A DNA stretch of 64,000 nucleotides from Elymus sibiricus. Lineage: Eukaryota > Streptophyta > Magnoliopsida > Poales > Poaceae. Shown here piece after piece: positions 33,785 through 44,352 of the stretch (position 1 is the stretch's first letter; every line of letters begins with the position of its first letter). The DNA is taken from NCBI GenBank assembly GCA_039707655.1, contig CM077666.1:391983886-392047885 (forward strand), written 5' to 3'. The notes under the pieces are model-generated. The model worked only from the letters and a program-made list of their open reading frames with translations. It searched no databases and was not told where the DNA came from. A program made the position numbers and the translations under genes.

Positions 33785-36700
33785 ATGGATAACAACGATG
33801 AGTGGCTTCAAAGCCGGCTTGACAAGTATCGGGCCAACAGGAACGATATGTTTGAGACTATTGAAGAACCTGGAGACTTAGACAAATTGGGGCAAGGCTT
33901 TACGTCGGCTGACCCACTTGAAGAGGTGGACCTTGGAGATGGCACGGTGCCAAGGCCGACGTTTGTAAGCCGGAATCTGGAAGCCGGCTATAAGCAGGAG
34001 TTAGTCGCCCTGATCAGAGAGTATGCAGACTGCTTCGCGTGGGAGTATCATGAGATGCCTGGGTTAAGCCGCCAGCTCGTTGAGCATTGGTTACCCATCA
34101 AAGCCGGCTTTAGACCTTACAAGCAGCCGGCTCGAAAGTTCAACCCACAGATATATGGCCGGGTCAAGGAAGAGATCGGCCGGCTTATAAAAGCAAAGTT
34201 TATTCGGCCCTGCAAGTATGCTGAGTGGGTTTCAAACATTGTCCTAGTTGAGAAGAAGGGGTCAGGAAAGATAAGGGTATGCATAGACTTCAGAGATTTA
34301 AATCGAGCTACGCCCAAAGACGAATATCCTATGCCAATAGCCGATATGCTTATCAACGAAGCCTCGGGACACAAGATCATCAGCTTCTTCGACGGTAACG
34401 CATGGTATAACCAGATATTCATGGCCGAAGAAGATTCGGCTAAAACGGCATTTCGCTGCCCCGGTTTTGTTGGTCTATTTGAGTGGGTAGTGATGACCTT
34501 TGGATTAAAGAACGCTGGTGCTACTTATCAAAGAGCGATGAACTTAATATTTCATGACCTTCTTGGAGTCATACTGGAAGTCTACATTGACGACGTGGTA
34601 GTCAAGTCGGGCGGCGAGTTAGATCATTTGGCCGACTTACGACTTACGTTTGAAAGGATGAGGAAGTATGGGCTCAAGATGAATCCATTGAAGTGTGCCT
34701 TTGGCGTGTCAGCTGGAAAGTTTCTGGGTTTCATAATACATGAGCATGGCATAGAGGTTGACCCGGAAAAGGTTAGAGCTATTCAAAAGGTGCAGGCACC
34801 GGCTTGCAAAAGAGACATGCAGAAGTTCCTCGGCAAGGTCAATTATTTGAGGCGGTTTATTGCTAACCTGTCTAGGAAAGTCGATGCATTTACTCAGATT
34901 CTTCGGCTTAAGAACGATGATGAATTTACTTGGGGGGGCAGAACAGCAAGAAGCATTTGAAAGGATAAAGACGTGCTTATCAACCCCTCCGGTTCTGAGG
35001 GCGCCGGCTCACGGTCAGCCATGCCGGCTCTACATTGCTGCTGAAGAAAGAGTAATAGGAGCCGCCTTAACCCAAGAAGCCGAAGGGAAAGAGTATGTCA
35101 TCACATACCTAAGCCGCCGTTTGATAGACGCCGAGTCAAGATACAGCTCTGTGGAAAAATTGTGCTTATCCCTTTATTATGCCCGCACTAAGCTACGCCA
35201 GTACCTCTTATCTAGTGAGTGTAAGGTGGTGGGTCAGACCGATGTTCTCAGACACATGATTCAAAGGCCGATTCTCAGTGGGCGAATCGGCAAGTGGGCA
35301 TATGGGTTAATTGAGTATGACTTGGCTTATGAACCTCTCAAATCTGTGAAAGGCCAGGTCGTAGCTGATTTTATTGTTGAGCATCGAATTGACCCGGAGC
35401 AAGAAGCCGGCTTACACGTTGTGTCGGCTAAGCCATGGCGGCTCTATTTTGACGGCTCAGTTTGCAAGAATGGGCAGGGAGCCGGCGTTGCATACATCTC
35501 GCCCCACGGTACTGTATTTGAGGCCTCCTACCGGCTTAACTACTTTTGTACTAACAATCAAGCCGAATATGAAGCACTTATATTCGGGCTCGACCTTTTA
35601 GTCAATACAGGGGTCTCTCATATCAAGGCATACGGTGATTCGTTACTAGTTGTTCAACAAGTGGCAAAGGTGTTTCAGTGCAATGACGAATCACTCAATA
35701 TGTACCTTGACAGATGCTTAGACATTATAGCAAGTTTGGATTATTTTTCTATCTCTCACGTGTCTAGGCAGGATAATTGGCTCGCCAATGAGTTAGCGCA
35801 ACAGGCATCAGGCTATCATGTCGACAGAGGCATGTTCTTCATAGCAGAAAAGCCGATGCTGATTGCTGCTGACTCAGAGAAGGCCGGCTCAGGTGAGTCG
35901 GCTGGCGAAGGAAAAACCGGCTCAGGCGAGCCGGCTGATAAGGGAGACGCCGGCCTAGATAAGCCGGCTGATAGAGAAGAAGCCGGCTCAGATGAATCGG
36001 CTACTGAGGAAGGGGCAACCCGGATTTCTGACTGGAGAGCACCTATTGTGAGTTATCTGAAGAACCCGAGTCAGAAAACAGACAGAACCGTTCGGCGACT
36101 TGCTCTCAAGTATACACTGGATAATGGCGACTTATGCCGCCGAACGGCTGATGGTCTTCTGCTTAAGTGCTTAGACGAGGATCAAGCTAGAGTCGCCATG
36201 GGAGAGGTACATGACAGCTTATGTGGAACACATCAGTCGGCTCACAAGGTGAAGTGGATGCTCCGGCGAGCCAGATTTTATTGGCCGACGATGATCAATG
36301 ACTGCTTCAAGTACTACAAGGGGTGCGAAGCTTGCCAGAAGTTTGGGGATATCCAGCTAGTTCCGGCTTCCAAGCTCAATCCTATCATAAAACCGTGGCC
36401 CTTCCGGGGTTGGGCACTTGACTTTATCGGTATGATTCACCCGGCTTCATCAAAAGGGCATCGGTTTGTGTTGGTTGCCACAGATTATTTCACCAAGTGG
36501 TCTGAAGCAGTACCTCTCAGGAACATGACTCACAAGGAGGTAATTCAATTCATTACTGAGCATATTGTTCACAGATTCGATATTCCACAGACTCTCACCA
36601 CGTATCAAGGAACTTCCTTCATGGCAAAGGAGGTTAAACAGTTTGCCGAATCACTTGGGATCAAGATGCTCAGTTCATCTCCGTATTATGCTCAAGCCAA

Positions 36701-37288
36701 TGGACAGGATGAGTCTAGCAATAAGATCTTGATCAAATTGATTAAGAAAAAGATCAAAGACCATCCAAGGTGGTGGCATGAGGTACTGTCCGAAGCATTA
36801 TGGGCTCACCGGGTCTCAAGGCACGGGGCTACCAAGGTGACTCCTTTTGAGTTGGTATATGGGCAAGAGGCCGTCTTACCCATTGAGGTGAATCTGGCCG
36901 CCTTAAGGTTTGCTAAGCAGAACGATTTGTCGGTCGAAGACTACTACGGCTTAATGATGGATAACCTAGACGATGTGGCCGACAACGATTAAAGGCTCTA
37001 AGGGACATTGAGAAAGAGAAGTTGCGGGTGGCAAAGACTTACAACAAGAGAGTCCGGCTCAAAGATTTTCAAGTTGGCGACTTAGTGTGGAAAGTTATAC
37101 TACCAGTCGGCTCCAGAAGCCGGAAATTTGGCAAGTGGTCACCGAGTTGGGAAGGACCGCTGCGAGTCGCCAGAATAACACCCGGCAACTCTTATCTGGT
37201 GGAGACTTTGGAGGGCGACTTGCTACCTCGAGCTATCAACGGAAAATACTTTAAGAAGTTCCACCCAAGTGTATGGCAATCCGCCTGA
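33785..37288 (+). pseudogene. pol: pol (RT, RNase H, archaeal-type RNase H, integrase), Tat-1 copy 2
   Basis: It begins MDNNDEWLQS. RT carries YIDD at residues 267-270 and the FGLKNAGATYQR block. RNase H follows (YIAAEERVIGAALTQEAEGK), then the second RNase H (LYFDGSVCKNGQGAG, AEYEAL, YGDSLL, NELAQQASG). Integrase has its zinc-finger H and C residues (HQSAHKVKWMLRRARFYWP, CEACQKFG) and a core with the first Asp in WALDFIGMI. The second catalytic Asp is replaced by Tyr (TTYQGTSF, TAT at 36603-36605). Frameshifts: a G run of seven at 34932-34938 where six fit the frame, and a lost base near 36985, after which KALRDIEKEK resumes. The last piece ends HPSVWQSA. Confidence 0.92.
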
Positions 37289-37295
37289 GATCGTA

Positions 37296-37363
37296 CATGG
37301 CCGATGAGCATAAGCATCACCCTTAGACCACATGGCCGATGAGCATAAGCATCATCCTTAGCC
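37296..37363 (+). repeat. ~33-bp tandem duplication before the Tat-1 polypurine tract
   Basis: ACATGGCCGATGAGCATAAG followed by CATCACCCTTAG occurs twice in a row just after pol, with one base different (CACCC/CATCC). Confidence 0.8.
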
Positions 37364-37406
37364 AAAAATCCTACATGGAATATTTTCTAGCACGCAAGCT
37401 CTGCTA

Positions 37407-37423
37407 GAAAACAGGGGGGCATA
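37407..37423 (+). other. Polypurine tract, Tat-1 copy 2
   Basis: GAAAACAGGGGGGCATA ends directly at the 3' LTR and would prime plus-strand synthesis. Confidence 0.8.
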
Positions 37424-38630
37424 TGTTAGCACTCATTTTTGGCAGAAGGCGGTTCAAGGCCGATGACCCGCCCCCAGAGGTGACCCGGCGTGGTTATGAC
37501 TCGGCTAGCAATGGCTTAAAGATCATTGCTGGAAAGGCGCCAATGTGGAGGAGATACAGCCGCCCAGAGAGGTCGGTTATCGGCTCAATAGCTCAGTAAC
37601 CCGGCGACAGAGATCAGCTCAAGTTCACAAGGATTATCAAAGGCTGGAAAGACCAAGACTCGGCAGGTGACGATGACCCGGCATGAAGATGACTTGGCAA
37701 GCTGTCAGGACAGCCTCTCGAGCGGTACTATGGTGTATTTACTACCGCTCTACTACCGTTTAAGAAAATACTTCTGGACCCCCGAGCGGAAGTAGTACGG
37801 CACTTAGCCGTGCCCGGAGCGGTAGTACCGTGCCCATCGAGACCCGGCAAGGCGGCTGACTAGCAAAGCGGCGGGTTACGAAGCAAAGTGAACTGGCGTC
37901 AACACAGAAGAGCTACGGGCGACTCAGGAAGCCAAGAGCTACGGGCGACTCAGGAGGCCAAGAGCAACGGGTGACTCAGGAGGCCAAGAGCAACGGGCGA
38001 CTCAGGAGGCCAAGAGCAAAGGGCGACTCAGAAAGCCGGCTCTATAAGCCGGCTCTACGGCTCAGGAGAGGGAAAGCTGATTGCGAAAGGCTAAAGATGG
38101 ACTCAGAAGACCAAGGCCGGCCCACACTTTCGGCGACTCACACTATAAGCCGGCCCAACAGAGAGTCCGAGCCCAAGACGGCCCTGGCGGGTGCCTTACC
38201 TAGTTAAGGCTAGAAACCGACTCTGATTGTAACTTGTAATCCGTGTAGGAGTCTCTTACTTGCACGGGAAGTCCAGCCGCCTCATATATATGTGAGAGGT
38301 GATGGCCGATTGAATCAGGCACACAATCGACATATCAATACAATCTACTTTTTACCTCTTAACCCTTGTTCATGCTTCCGTTATTCGGCGACTTAGCATA
38401 AGTTCATCGAATATCGACAACCAAGCCGGGGGCGAGCGAATCGACCCGGTTCAGCCAATCGTCGCCGGCTTCCTCCGACGGGGTCCCTCTCGAGGAACTG
38501 GGGCGTCTGGTCTCAAAAGCGCCGGCTTACTGTCTTGCGTATCGCGCTGTGAGCCGGTCTCCCGCAGGGCGAGTTGCGGTGCATCACCCCCGGCCCTGCG
38601 GGTACACGTTGGCGTGTTCGTGTGCGAACA
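37424..38630 (+). repeat. 3' LTR of Tat-1 copy 2
   Basis: 1207 bp, about 13 substitutions and no indels against 28870-30076 by eye. Mostly transitions (for example TATAGGCC/TATAAGCC and AACCGAG/AACCAAG). The 26-bp array is at 37910-38034. Confidence 0.95.
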
Positions 38631-39393
38631 ATAATGGTTATGGGACCCTCTACGTCGTAGTATCAGCCGAAAGCTCTTCAGACGTCGTAGCTCAGAGATG
38701 CGGGCTGATCGTTGGGGTGAGCTGGTTATGTCACTGTGTATACAGTGTCGCGCTTGGGCCCCGACCAGCCACGTAACGTGTAGGAGTGCGAAGGGCGATG
38801 GCCCAAGACCCCTTCGTGCTTAGGATTTAGACCAGCGTGTTGACCTCTCTGCTGAGCCTAGGTATGACTGCGTCGTGTCGATTACCCGAGGCCAGGTATT
38901 ACCCAGCAAGTGTATCCGGCCAGATGTAATCGAGCGTGCTGGGTAACAGTAGTGCACCCCTGCAGGGAAGTTATCTATTCGAATAGCCGTGTCCACGGTA
39001 ACAGGATGCTCGGAGTTGTATCTTGATCTGCTACAACTACAAATGGATACTGTCACAATGATAAACTGTTACTACTGCTCTCGGGATCACTTTCTCGTAG
39101 GGTAGTCGAGGAAGGATCTCAGGGCATTACTAAAATATGTTTGATTATATGTTATCTTGCTCTACTCTCTTCTGATGCTGCAAGATTGCTTCAAGATGCT
39201 AGTCTTCAATAGGCTAGGCCTCTCCCCCTCGGTTCCAGCATTTCTGCAGTTTAGTCCAAAGATATAGCCCCATTCCTTTGATACCGATGCATATGTAGTA
39301 TAGTTCTGATGTCAGTCTTGCGAGTACTTTGGATGAGTACTCACAGTTGCTTTGCTATCTTTTTCCCCCATACCCACTTGATGAAATCAGACG
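38631..39393 (+). repeat. Element B LTR, part 2, and start of internal region
   Basis: The sequence resumes from 28869 once the Tat-1 element and one ATAAT are removed. It leads into the upstream frame at 39394. I could not find the LTR end: no TGGTATCAGAGC or other clear primer site is visible, so the inner boundary is undefined. Confidence 0.5.
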
Positions 39394-40050
39394 ATGGAGT
39401 CCAGGAGCCAGACGCTATGGCAGGAGGCTACTACCAGGAGAGCCCCGGAGGCCACTACTATGGTTCGCATTTTTGATCGGCAGAACAACTCCATCACTGA
39501 GTTGCACACCTTCCATGGTGCTGGAGTGACTGTTGATATGGTCGTCCATGATGCTGCCCATACTGCTATTGCCCGTCTCCGTGGAGAGCACAACGGTCGC
39601 TTGGAGCATACTGCTTTCAGATACATCCCGTATGCTCTTGCTGGGGATGAGAATGGATATTACACTACTGTCTGTACCCCTTACGTGTCGCGTCGCTATG
39701 ACCCGCAGGTTTTGGTATAGTACACTCAGGCTCTGGACCGCACTGCTCGAGCTCTTGCTGTTGAGTTGCACGCCACTCGTGCTCGTCTTTGCGACGCGCT
39801 GACACAGTTGCTACCAGCAGTCAGTGCACGGATACACCCAGAGTACATTCTTTACCCGCGCAGGACGGAGATGCCACCAGGTGTTGAGTGGCCTGCTGTT
39901 GGAGGTTTTACTCCTCCACGTGGTCCTCTTCTTCCAGTTCGGGACCAGGTTCTGCACCAGAGTGTTCACGGAGCACAGGATCCTTCCGTCAACGGTACCC
40001 TGCCTCGTCACCTGCAGCTGCCTGGCTTCAGTGGTTTTCTCCGACATTGA
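39394..40050 (+). pseudogene. Extra ORF upstream of gag in element B
   Basis: About 218 codons in one frame from MESRSQTLWQ to SGFSGFLRH, with a TAG at 39718-39720 between RRYDPQVLV and YTQALDRTARALAVEL. I do not recognise a domain. The N-terminal half is mixed (VRIFDRQNNSITELHTFHGA) and the middle is helical. Rice RIRE-type Gypsy elements are, as I recall, reported to carry an upstream frame called orf0, and position and orientation fit that. It ends 250 bases before the gag ATG. The single stop within a long coherent frame suggests a once-functional gene. Confidence 0.5.
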
Positions 40051-40302
40051 TGTAGCATATCGCTATGTCGCGTTGTTGTATCCCTCCACCGCGTGCCTGC
40101 GCACTGCCTACTTTGTCTAGTTGTTTAAATTGCGAACTTATGTTGTCCGCGTGTAACCGACTCTATGTATGGATCTGTATGTCTTAATTGACTACTGTTA
40201 TGTATCTATTGCACAATTTAATTGTTGTCGTGTTACATCATGTTTGCCTCTAAACACTTGCAGTTGCTTTTACTAAACTACCCCCTATTAAATTTTAGCA
40301 GG
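40051..40302 (+). other. Spacer between upstream ORF and gag of element B
   Basis: AT-rich; it ends in a pyrimidine-rich stretch and TTTTAGCAG, which would serve as a splice acceptor, just before the gag ATG. Splicing is only a possibility. Confidence 0.35.
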
Positions 40303-41857
40303 ATGGTTAGACCAGGTGGTCGTGGCCGTGGTGCCAACGATCCACCCCCGCCAGACTATATGGCGGCTATGATGCAATAGTTCGAGCTGAACCGCCAGTT
40401 CATGGTTGGAATTATGGCTCAGTTCCCGCAGCAGAACCAGAATGCTCAGAACCAGCCACCTGCCCCAATAACTCTGCAGGAGTTTGTACATCTCAACCCA
40501 ACTGTTTACCGCAACTCTGAAAAGCCATTGGATGCTGATGACTGGCTTCACGACATCGCCTACGAGATGCAATCTGCAAGTGTTGCCCCTGACAACCTTG
40601 TCACCTTCGCGACCTACTTTCTGAAAGGCCCCGCTGCTCAATTGTGGTCCACCCACAGGCGTTCACTACCTGAGGGGACAGTCATTTCCTGGATTGAGTT
40701 CCAGACTGCTTTCCGTGCCCGTTACATTCCTCAGGGAATCATGGACTGGAAGAGAACGGAGTTTCGCAACCTCACTCAGGGCAATAGGACTGTCGAAGCT
40801 TATCAGCGTGAATTCCTTAACCTGTCCCGCTATGCTGAAGAAGACATAGCCACTGATGCTCGTAGATAGGAGAAGTTCCGTAATGGACTCCACCCAGACC
40901 TCAAGCTTGCACTTGCTGCTCAAGACTTCACCGACTTTGCCACCCTCGTGAACAAGGCTATCCTAGTTGAGACTGCTCAGATGGAACACAAGGAGTCGCA
41001 GAAGCACTATCGTGACGTTGGCTCATCTTCGAGCTACGCACAGAAACGTCGGATCTGGATTCCCAACAGCATGTATCGTCCAGCTGCCCCTGCGCTCAGG
41101 CCTTCCTATGCTGCACCCCGTCTGCCTCCTCCACTACCGAGGCAACCAAGAGCTCAAGCTGCTCCACCACGTGCTGCTCCACTTCGTCCTGAAGACGGTC
41201 TGTGTTTCAAGTGCCGCAAACCAGGTCACCTTGCCAAGGACTGCCACCAGAATCAGAATCAATTGGCATTTCCTCGTAATGGCCGTGGCAACAACCAGAC
41301 CCGCAACTATAATACCGGGCCTGCTGCTTATGGGCGTGGACAGGCTTACCACGTCGATATTGAAGAAGTGCAAGATCAACCTGATACTGTGATGGGTACC
41401 CTTCTCGTTAACTCAGTACCTGCTTCTATTTTATTTGATTCAGGAGCATCGCATTCATTCATGACAGAAGCATTTGCATTAGCACATGACATTGCATTTG
41501 AAAAGATGAATCTACCAGTAGTTGTCCGCACCCCTGGAGGTCAGTGTCAAACCACCATGATGGCACACAATGTCACTATTGAAATCAAAGGATTAAATTT
41601 CCTGGTTTCACCTATCATCTTGAAAACTTCCACCATAGACCTCATTCTGGGAATGGATTGGTTGAAAGCTCACATTGCTTCAATCAATTGTGCCACCAAA
41701 GTCGTTCAACTCCTTCACCCCTCCGACGAGATAGTGAACTACACCGCCCGCATTACCCGTAATGCCGAAGCTCAGATCTATGCTCTAAATGCTTTGAACG
41801 CTTCACCTCTTGAGGGAATTGAGAACGTTCCAGTCGTTCGCGAATTTCCGGACGTGG
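40303..41857 (+). pseudogene. gag: gag-protease of element B (Tekay-like), broken and truncated
   Basis: It starts MVRPGGRGRGANDPPPPDYM. The gag domain spans PLDADDWLHDIAYEMQSASV to LVNKAILVETAQME, the zinc knuckle is CFKCRKPGHLAKDC (about 41208-41250), and the protease has LFDSGASHSFMTEAF and LILGMDWLKAHIASINC. Stops in frame are TAG at 40378-40380 and TAG at 40867-40869. After VVREFPDV, where Gypsy elements continue into the RT linker, the sequence changes to unrelated DNA at about 41858. RT, RNase H and integrase are missing. Confidence 0.82.
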
Positions 41858-42261
41858 CGTGGCCGCGCAGTATCACTCTCCATGAAGCCAAGCTTCTCGC
41901 CATCTGCGACGTCCCGGCGCCGCCGGACAAGCGTCTGCCGACGGGATGGGTTCTGACTGTGGGGGGGCTTTAGGTGGCGCATGTCCCCGCCGTCGGTACG
42001 GTCCCCTTTGCGCGCGCCTTCCATAGGTTTGGTGCAGGTCTGATGCCTGAGGAGAGGACGCGTCCAGGCTTCGATCCTAACAGCCCAACATGGCCGCAGA
42101 TCCTCGAGCAGGACCACGCCGCTCGGATCCAGCGCTTCGACGGCCCCAACCCGATGCCGCACTTAAACATCGCCGGGCGACGTGCCTTCTGGGATGGCCT
42201 TAGCTTCGACGACGTGATTGCCGCGTGCCGCTTGCAGGTTGAACCAGAAGATTTAGTTTAG
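41858..42261 (+). pseudogene. ORF remnant with LPxGW...GG and DGP...GRRAFW pattern
   Basis: One frame reads through HEAKLLAICDVPAPPDKRLP, then TGWVLTVGGL, a TAG at 41971-41973, VAHVPAVGTVPFARAFHRFG, and ends with FDGPNPMPHLNIAGRRAFWD and a short tail. The order (LP-GW-GG, a linker with E.R..P, then DGP and N-GRR-FW-G) recalls a family of small uncharacterised proteins scattered through grass genomes. That is pattern memory only. It joins element B's protease frame without a new start, so the join is an insertion or deletion point. No function is assigned. AT-rich sequence follows to 42418 with nothing recognised. Confidence 0.35.
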
Positions 42262-42418
42262 GATTTGTCATTTTATTTAAATAAAGTATGTATGAATTCG
42301 TATGCTAAGACTGGATTGTATTCCGAGTTGTTTGGATGCACTTTGAATGAATCATGATTTGTATAAATCTCGTTTGAAACCCGATGCCACACGAAAATCA
42401 GAAAGTGAATTTGTAAGA

Positions 42419-44265
42419 TTTTACAATGCAATTTTGACAACACACAGAAAGAAATTATAGAAAATTGAAAAGAGGCACAAAATTTGAAATCCTTTCACAT
42501 GGAGGCGTCCTATGTGCAATGGCTTGTTGGAAAAACTATAAACTGACAATACCACAAATAAAAAGTTAATTTTCCATTTTTCTAGTGTCATACATGACTT
42601 TTTTTGTGAAGCAAGTGACATAAATAAGATTGTAAATCATGCCCTTACAATTTTCTCCTAAAGTATACCACATGGGATGTCAACTGCCAATTTTTCATGA
42701 ATTTTAGAGTGATATTGCCATATTTCATTGATTTATTGAAATTATGGCGATTTACATCAAGTAATTCAAATTTGAACTGCAAGTGTGCTCTAGTTTGGTC
42801 CAATAAATTCTGAAAAATCATTTTCACCTTCCACATTAGGAATGTAGGCAGTATCCACAAAGAAAACTCAATTACCCAACCATTATATATGATTAGTCAT
42901 ACATGCAATTTTGACAACACATGGAAAGAAATTAAAGAAAATGAAAAAAGGCTCAAAAATTGAAATCCTTTTGCATGGAGGCCTCTTATGTGCAATGGCT
43001 TGTGGGAAAAATAATAAACTGACAATACCACAAACTTTTAAAAAAAACCTTCACAACCTGACCTATCTCCTATGAAGATCAATGACTTTCAACCAAGATG
43101 ACCATGACCATGAGCATCTTCGTGGCATAGTACATGATAACATCACCATTTTTGGAAATAACAAGGGTGTTAACATTGTGATCAATAATTCCACAAAAAG
43201 ATTGAAGATTTGGTTAAAAAAATAATTTTCCATTTTTCTAGTGCCATCCATGACTTTTTTTGTGAAGCAAGTGCCATAAATAAGATTGTAAATTGTGTCC
43301 TTATAATTTTCACCTAAAGTATACCACATGGGATGCCAACTGTCAATTTTTCATGAATTTCAGAGTGATATTGCCATATTTCATTGATTTATTGAAATTA
43401 TGGCAATTTACATCAAGTAATTCAAATTTGAACTGCAAGTGTGCTCTAGTTTGGTCCAATAAATTCTGAAAAATCATTTTCACCTTCCACATTAGGAATG
43501 TTGGCTGTATCCACAAAGAAAACTCAATTACCCAACCATTATATATGATTAGTGATCCATGCAATTTTGATAACACATGGAAAGAAATTAAAGAAAATGA
43601 AAAAAAGGCTCAAAAATTGAAATCCTTTTGCATGGAGGCCTCCTATGTGCAATGGCTTGTTGGAAAAATGATAAACTCACAATACCACAAATAAAAAGTT
43701 AATTTTCCATTTTTCTAGTGTCGTGCATGACTTTTTTTGTGAAGCAAGTGCCACAAATAAGATTGTAAATTGTGCCCTTACAATTTTCACCTAAAGTATA
43801 CCACATGGGATGCCAACTGCCATTTTTTCATGAATTTCATAGTGATATTGCCATAGTTCATTGATTTATTGAATTTCTGGCGATTTACATCAAGTAATTC
43901 AAATTTGAACTGCAAGTGTGCTCTAGTTTGGTCCAATAAATTCTGAAAAATCATTTTCACCTTCCACATTAGGAATGTAGGCAATATCCACAAAGAAAAC
44001 TCAATTACCTACCCATTATATATGATTAATCATCCATGCAATTTTGACAACACATCGAAAGAAATTAAAGAAAATGAAAAAAGGCTCAAAAATTGAAATC
44101 CTTTTGCATGGAGGCCTATTATGTGCAATGGCTTGTGGGAAAAATAATAAACTGACAATACCATAAATTTGAAAAAAAAAAACCTTCATAGACTGATCAA
44201 TCTCATATGAAATCAATGACTTTCAACCAAGATTGAAGATTTGGTTTTATTTTCCATTTTTCCAT
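42419..44265. repeat. ~478-bp tandem repeat, about 3.5 copies
   Basis: Copies begin at the phrase ATGCAATTTTGACAACACA near 42424, 42904, 43560 and 44036. Each carries GGAGGCCTCNTATGTGCAAT, the phrase TATACCACATGGGATGCCAA and AGTAATTCAAATTTGAACTG. The second copy has about 180 extra bases (about 43035-43215), part of which recurs in the truncated last copy (CTTTCAACCAAGATTGAAGA). The array is AT-rich and non-coding; frames in it are copies of one another by repetition. It lies in what would be the 3' region of the gene at 44353-44985. Confidence 0.88.
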
Positions 44266-44352
44266 GGATACATGACAACTCCAATTACATGAAGTACATG
44301 ACAACCCCAATTACATAGCGATAAACAATCTAGAAATACATGACAACTACAA

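Larger units (their letters stand above)
28870..38630 (+). mobile_element. Tat-lineage Gypsy retrotransposon, copy 2 (Tat-1), complete
   Basis: A full element of 9761 bp with two LTRs of 1207 bp each, both TGTTAGC to GCGAACA, flanked by a perfect ATAAT duplication (28865-28869 and 38631-38635). It holds the primer site, gag-protease, pol with RT, RNase H, a second (archaeal-type) RNase H and integrase, and a polypurine tract. The second RNase H marks the Tat/Ogre group. By eye the LTRs differ at about 13 positions (about 1.1%), so the insertion is young. It is nevertheless disabled by a premature stop, two frameshifts and an integrase active-site change. Confidence 0.96.

Noticed and set aside
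39533..39802. Alternative frames over the upstream ORF of element B
   Set aside because: The frame at 39394-40050 is longer and coherent across its single stop. The others are shadows.
38631..40302. Primer-binding site of element B
   Set aside because: No TGGTATCAGAGC or tRNA-Asp-type site was found, so the LTR end is left open.
42419..44265. Centromeric satellite
   Set aside because: Only 3.5 copies, unit length 478 bp plus an insertion, and bounded by single-copy-like sequence. No satellite family recognised.
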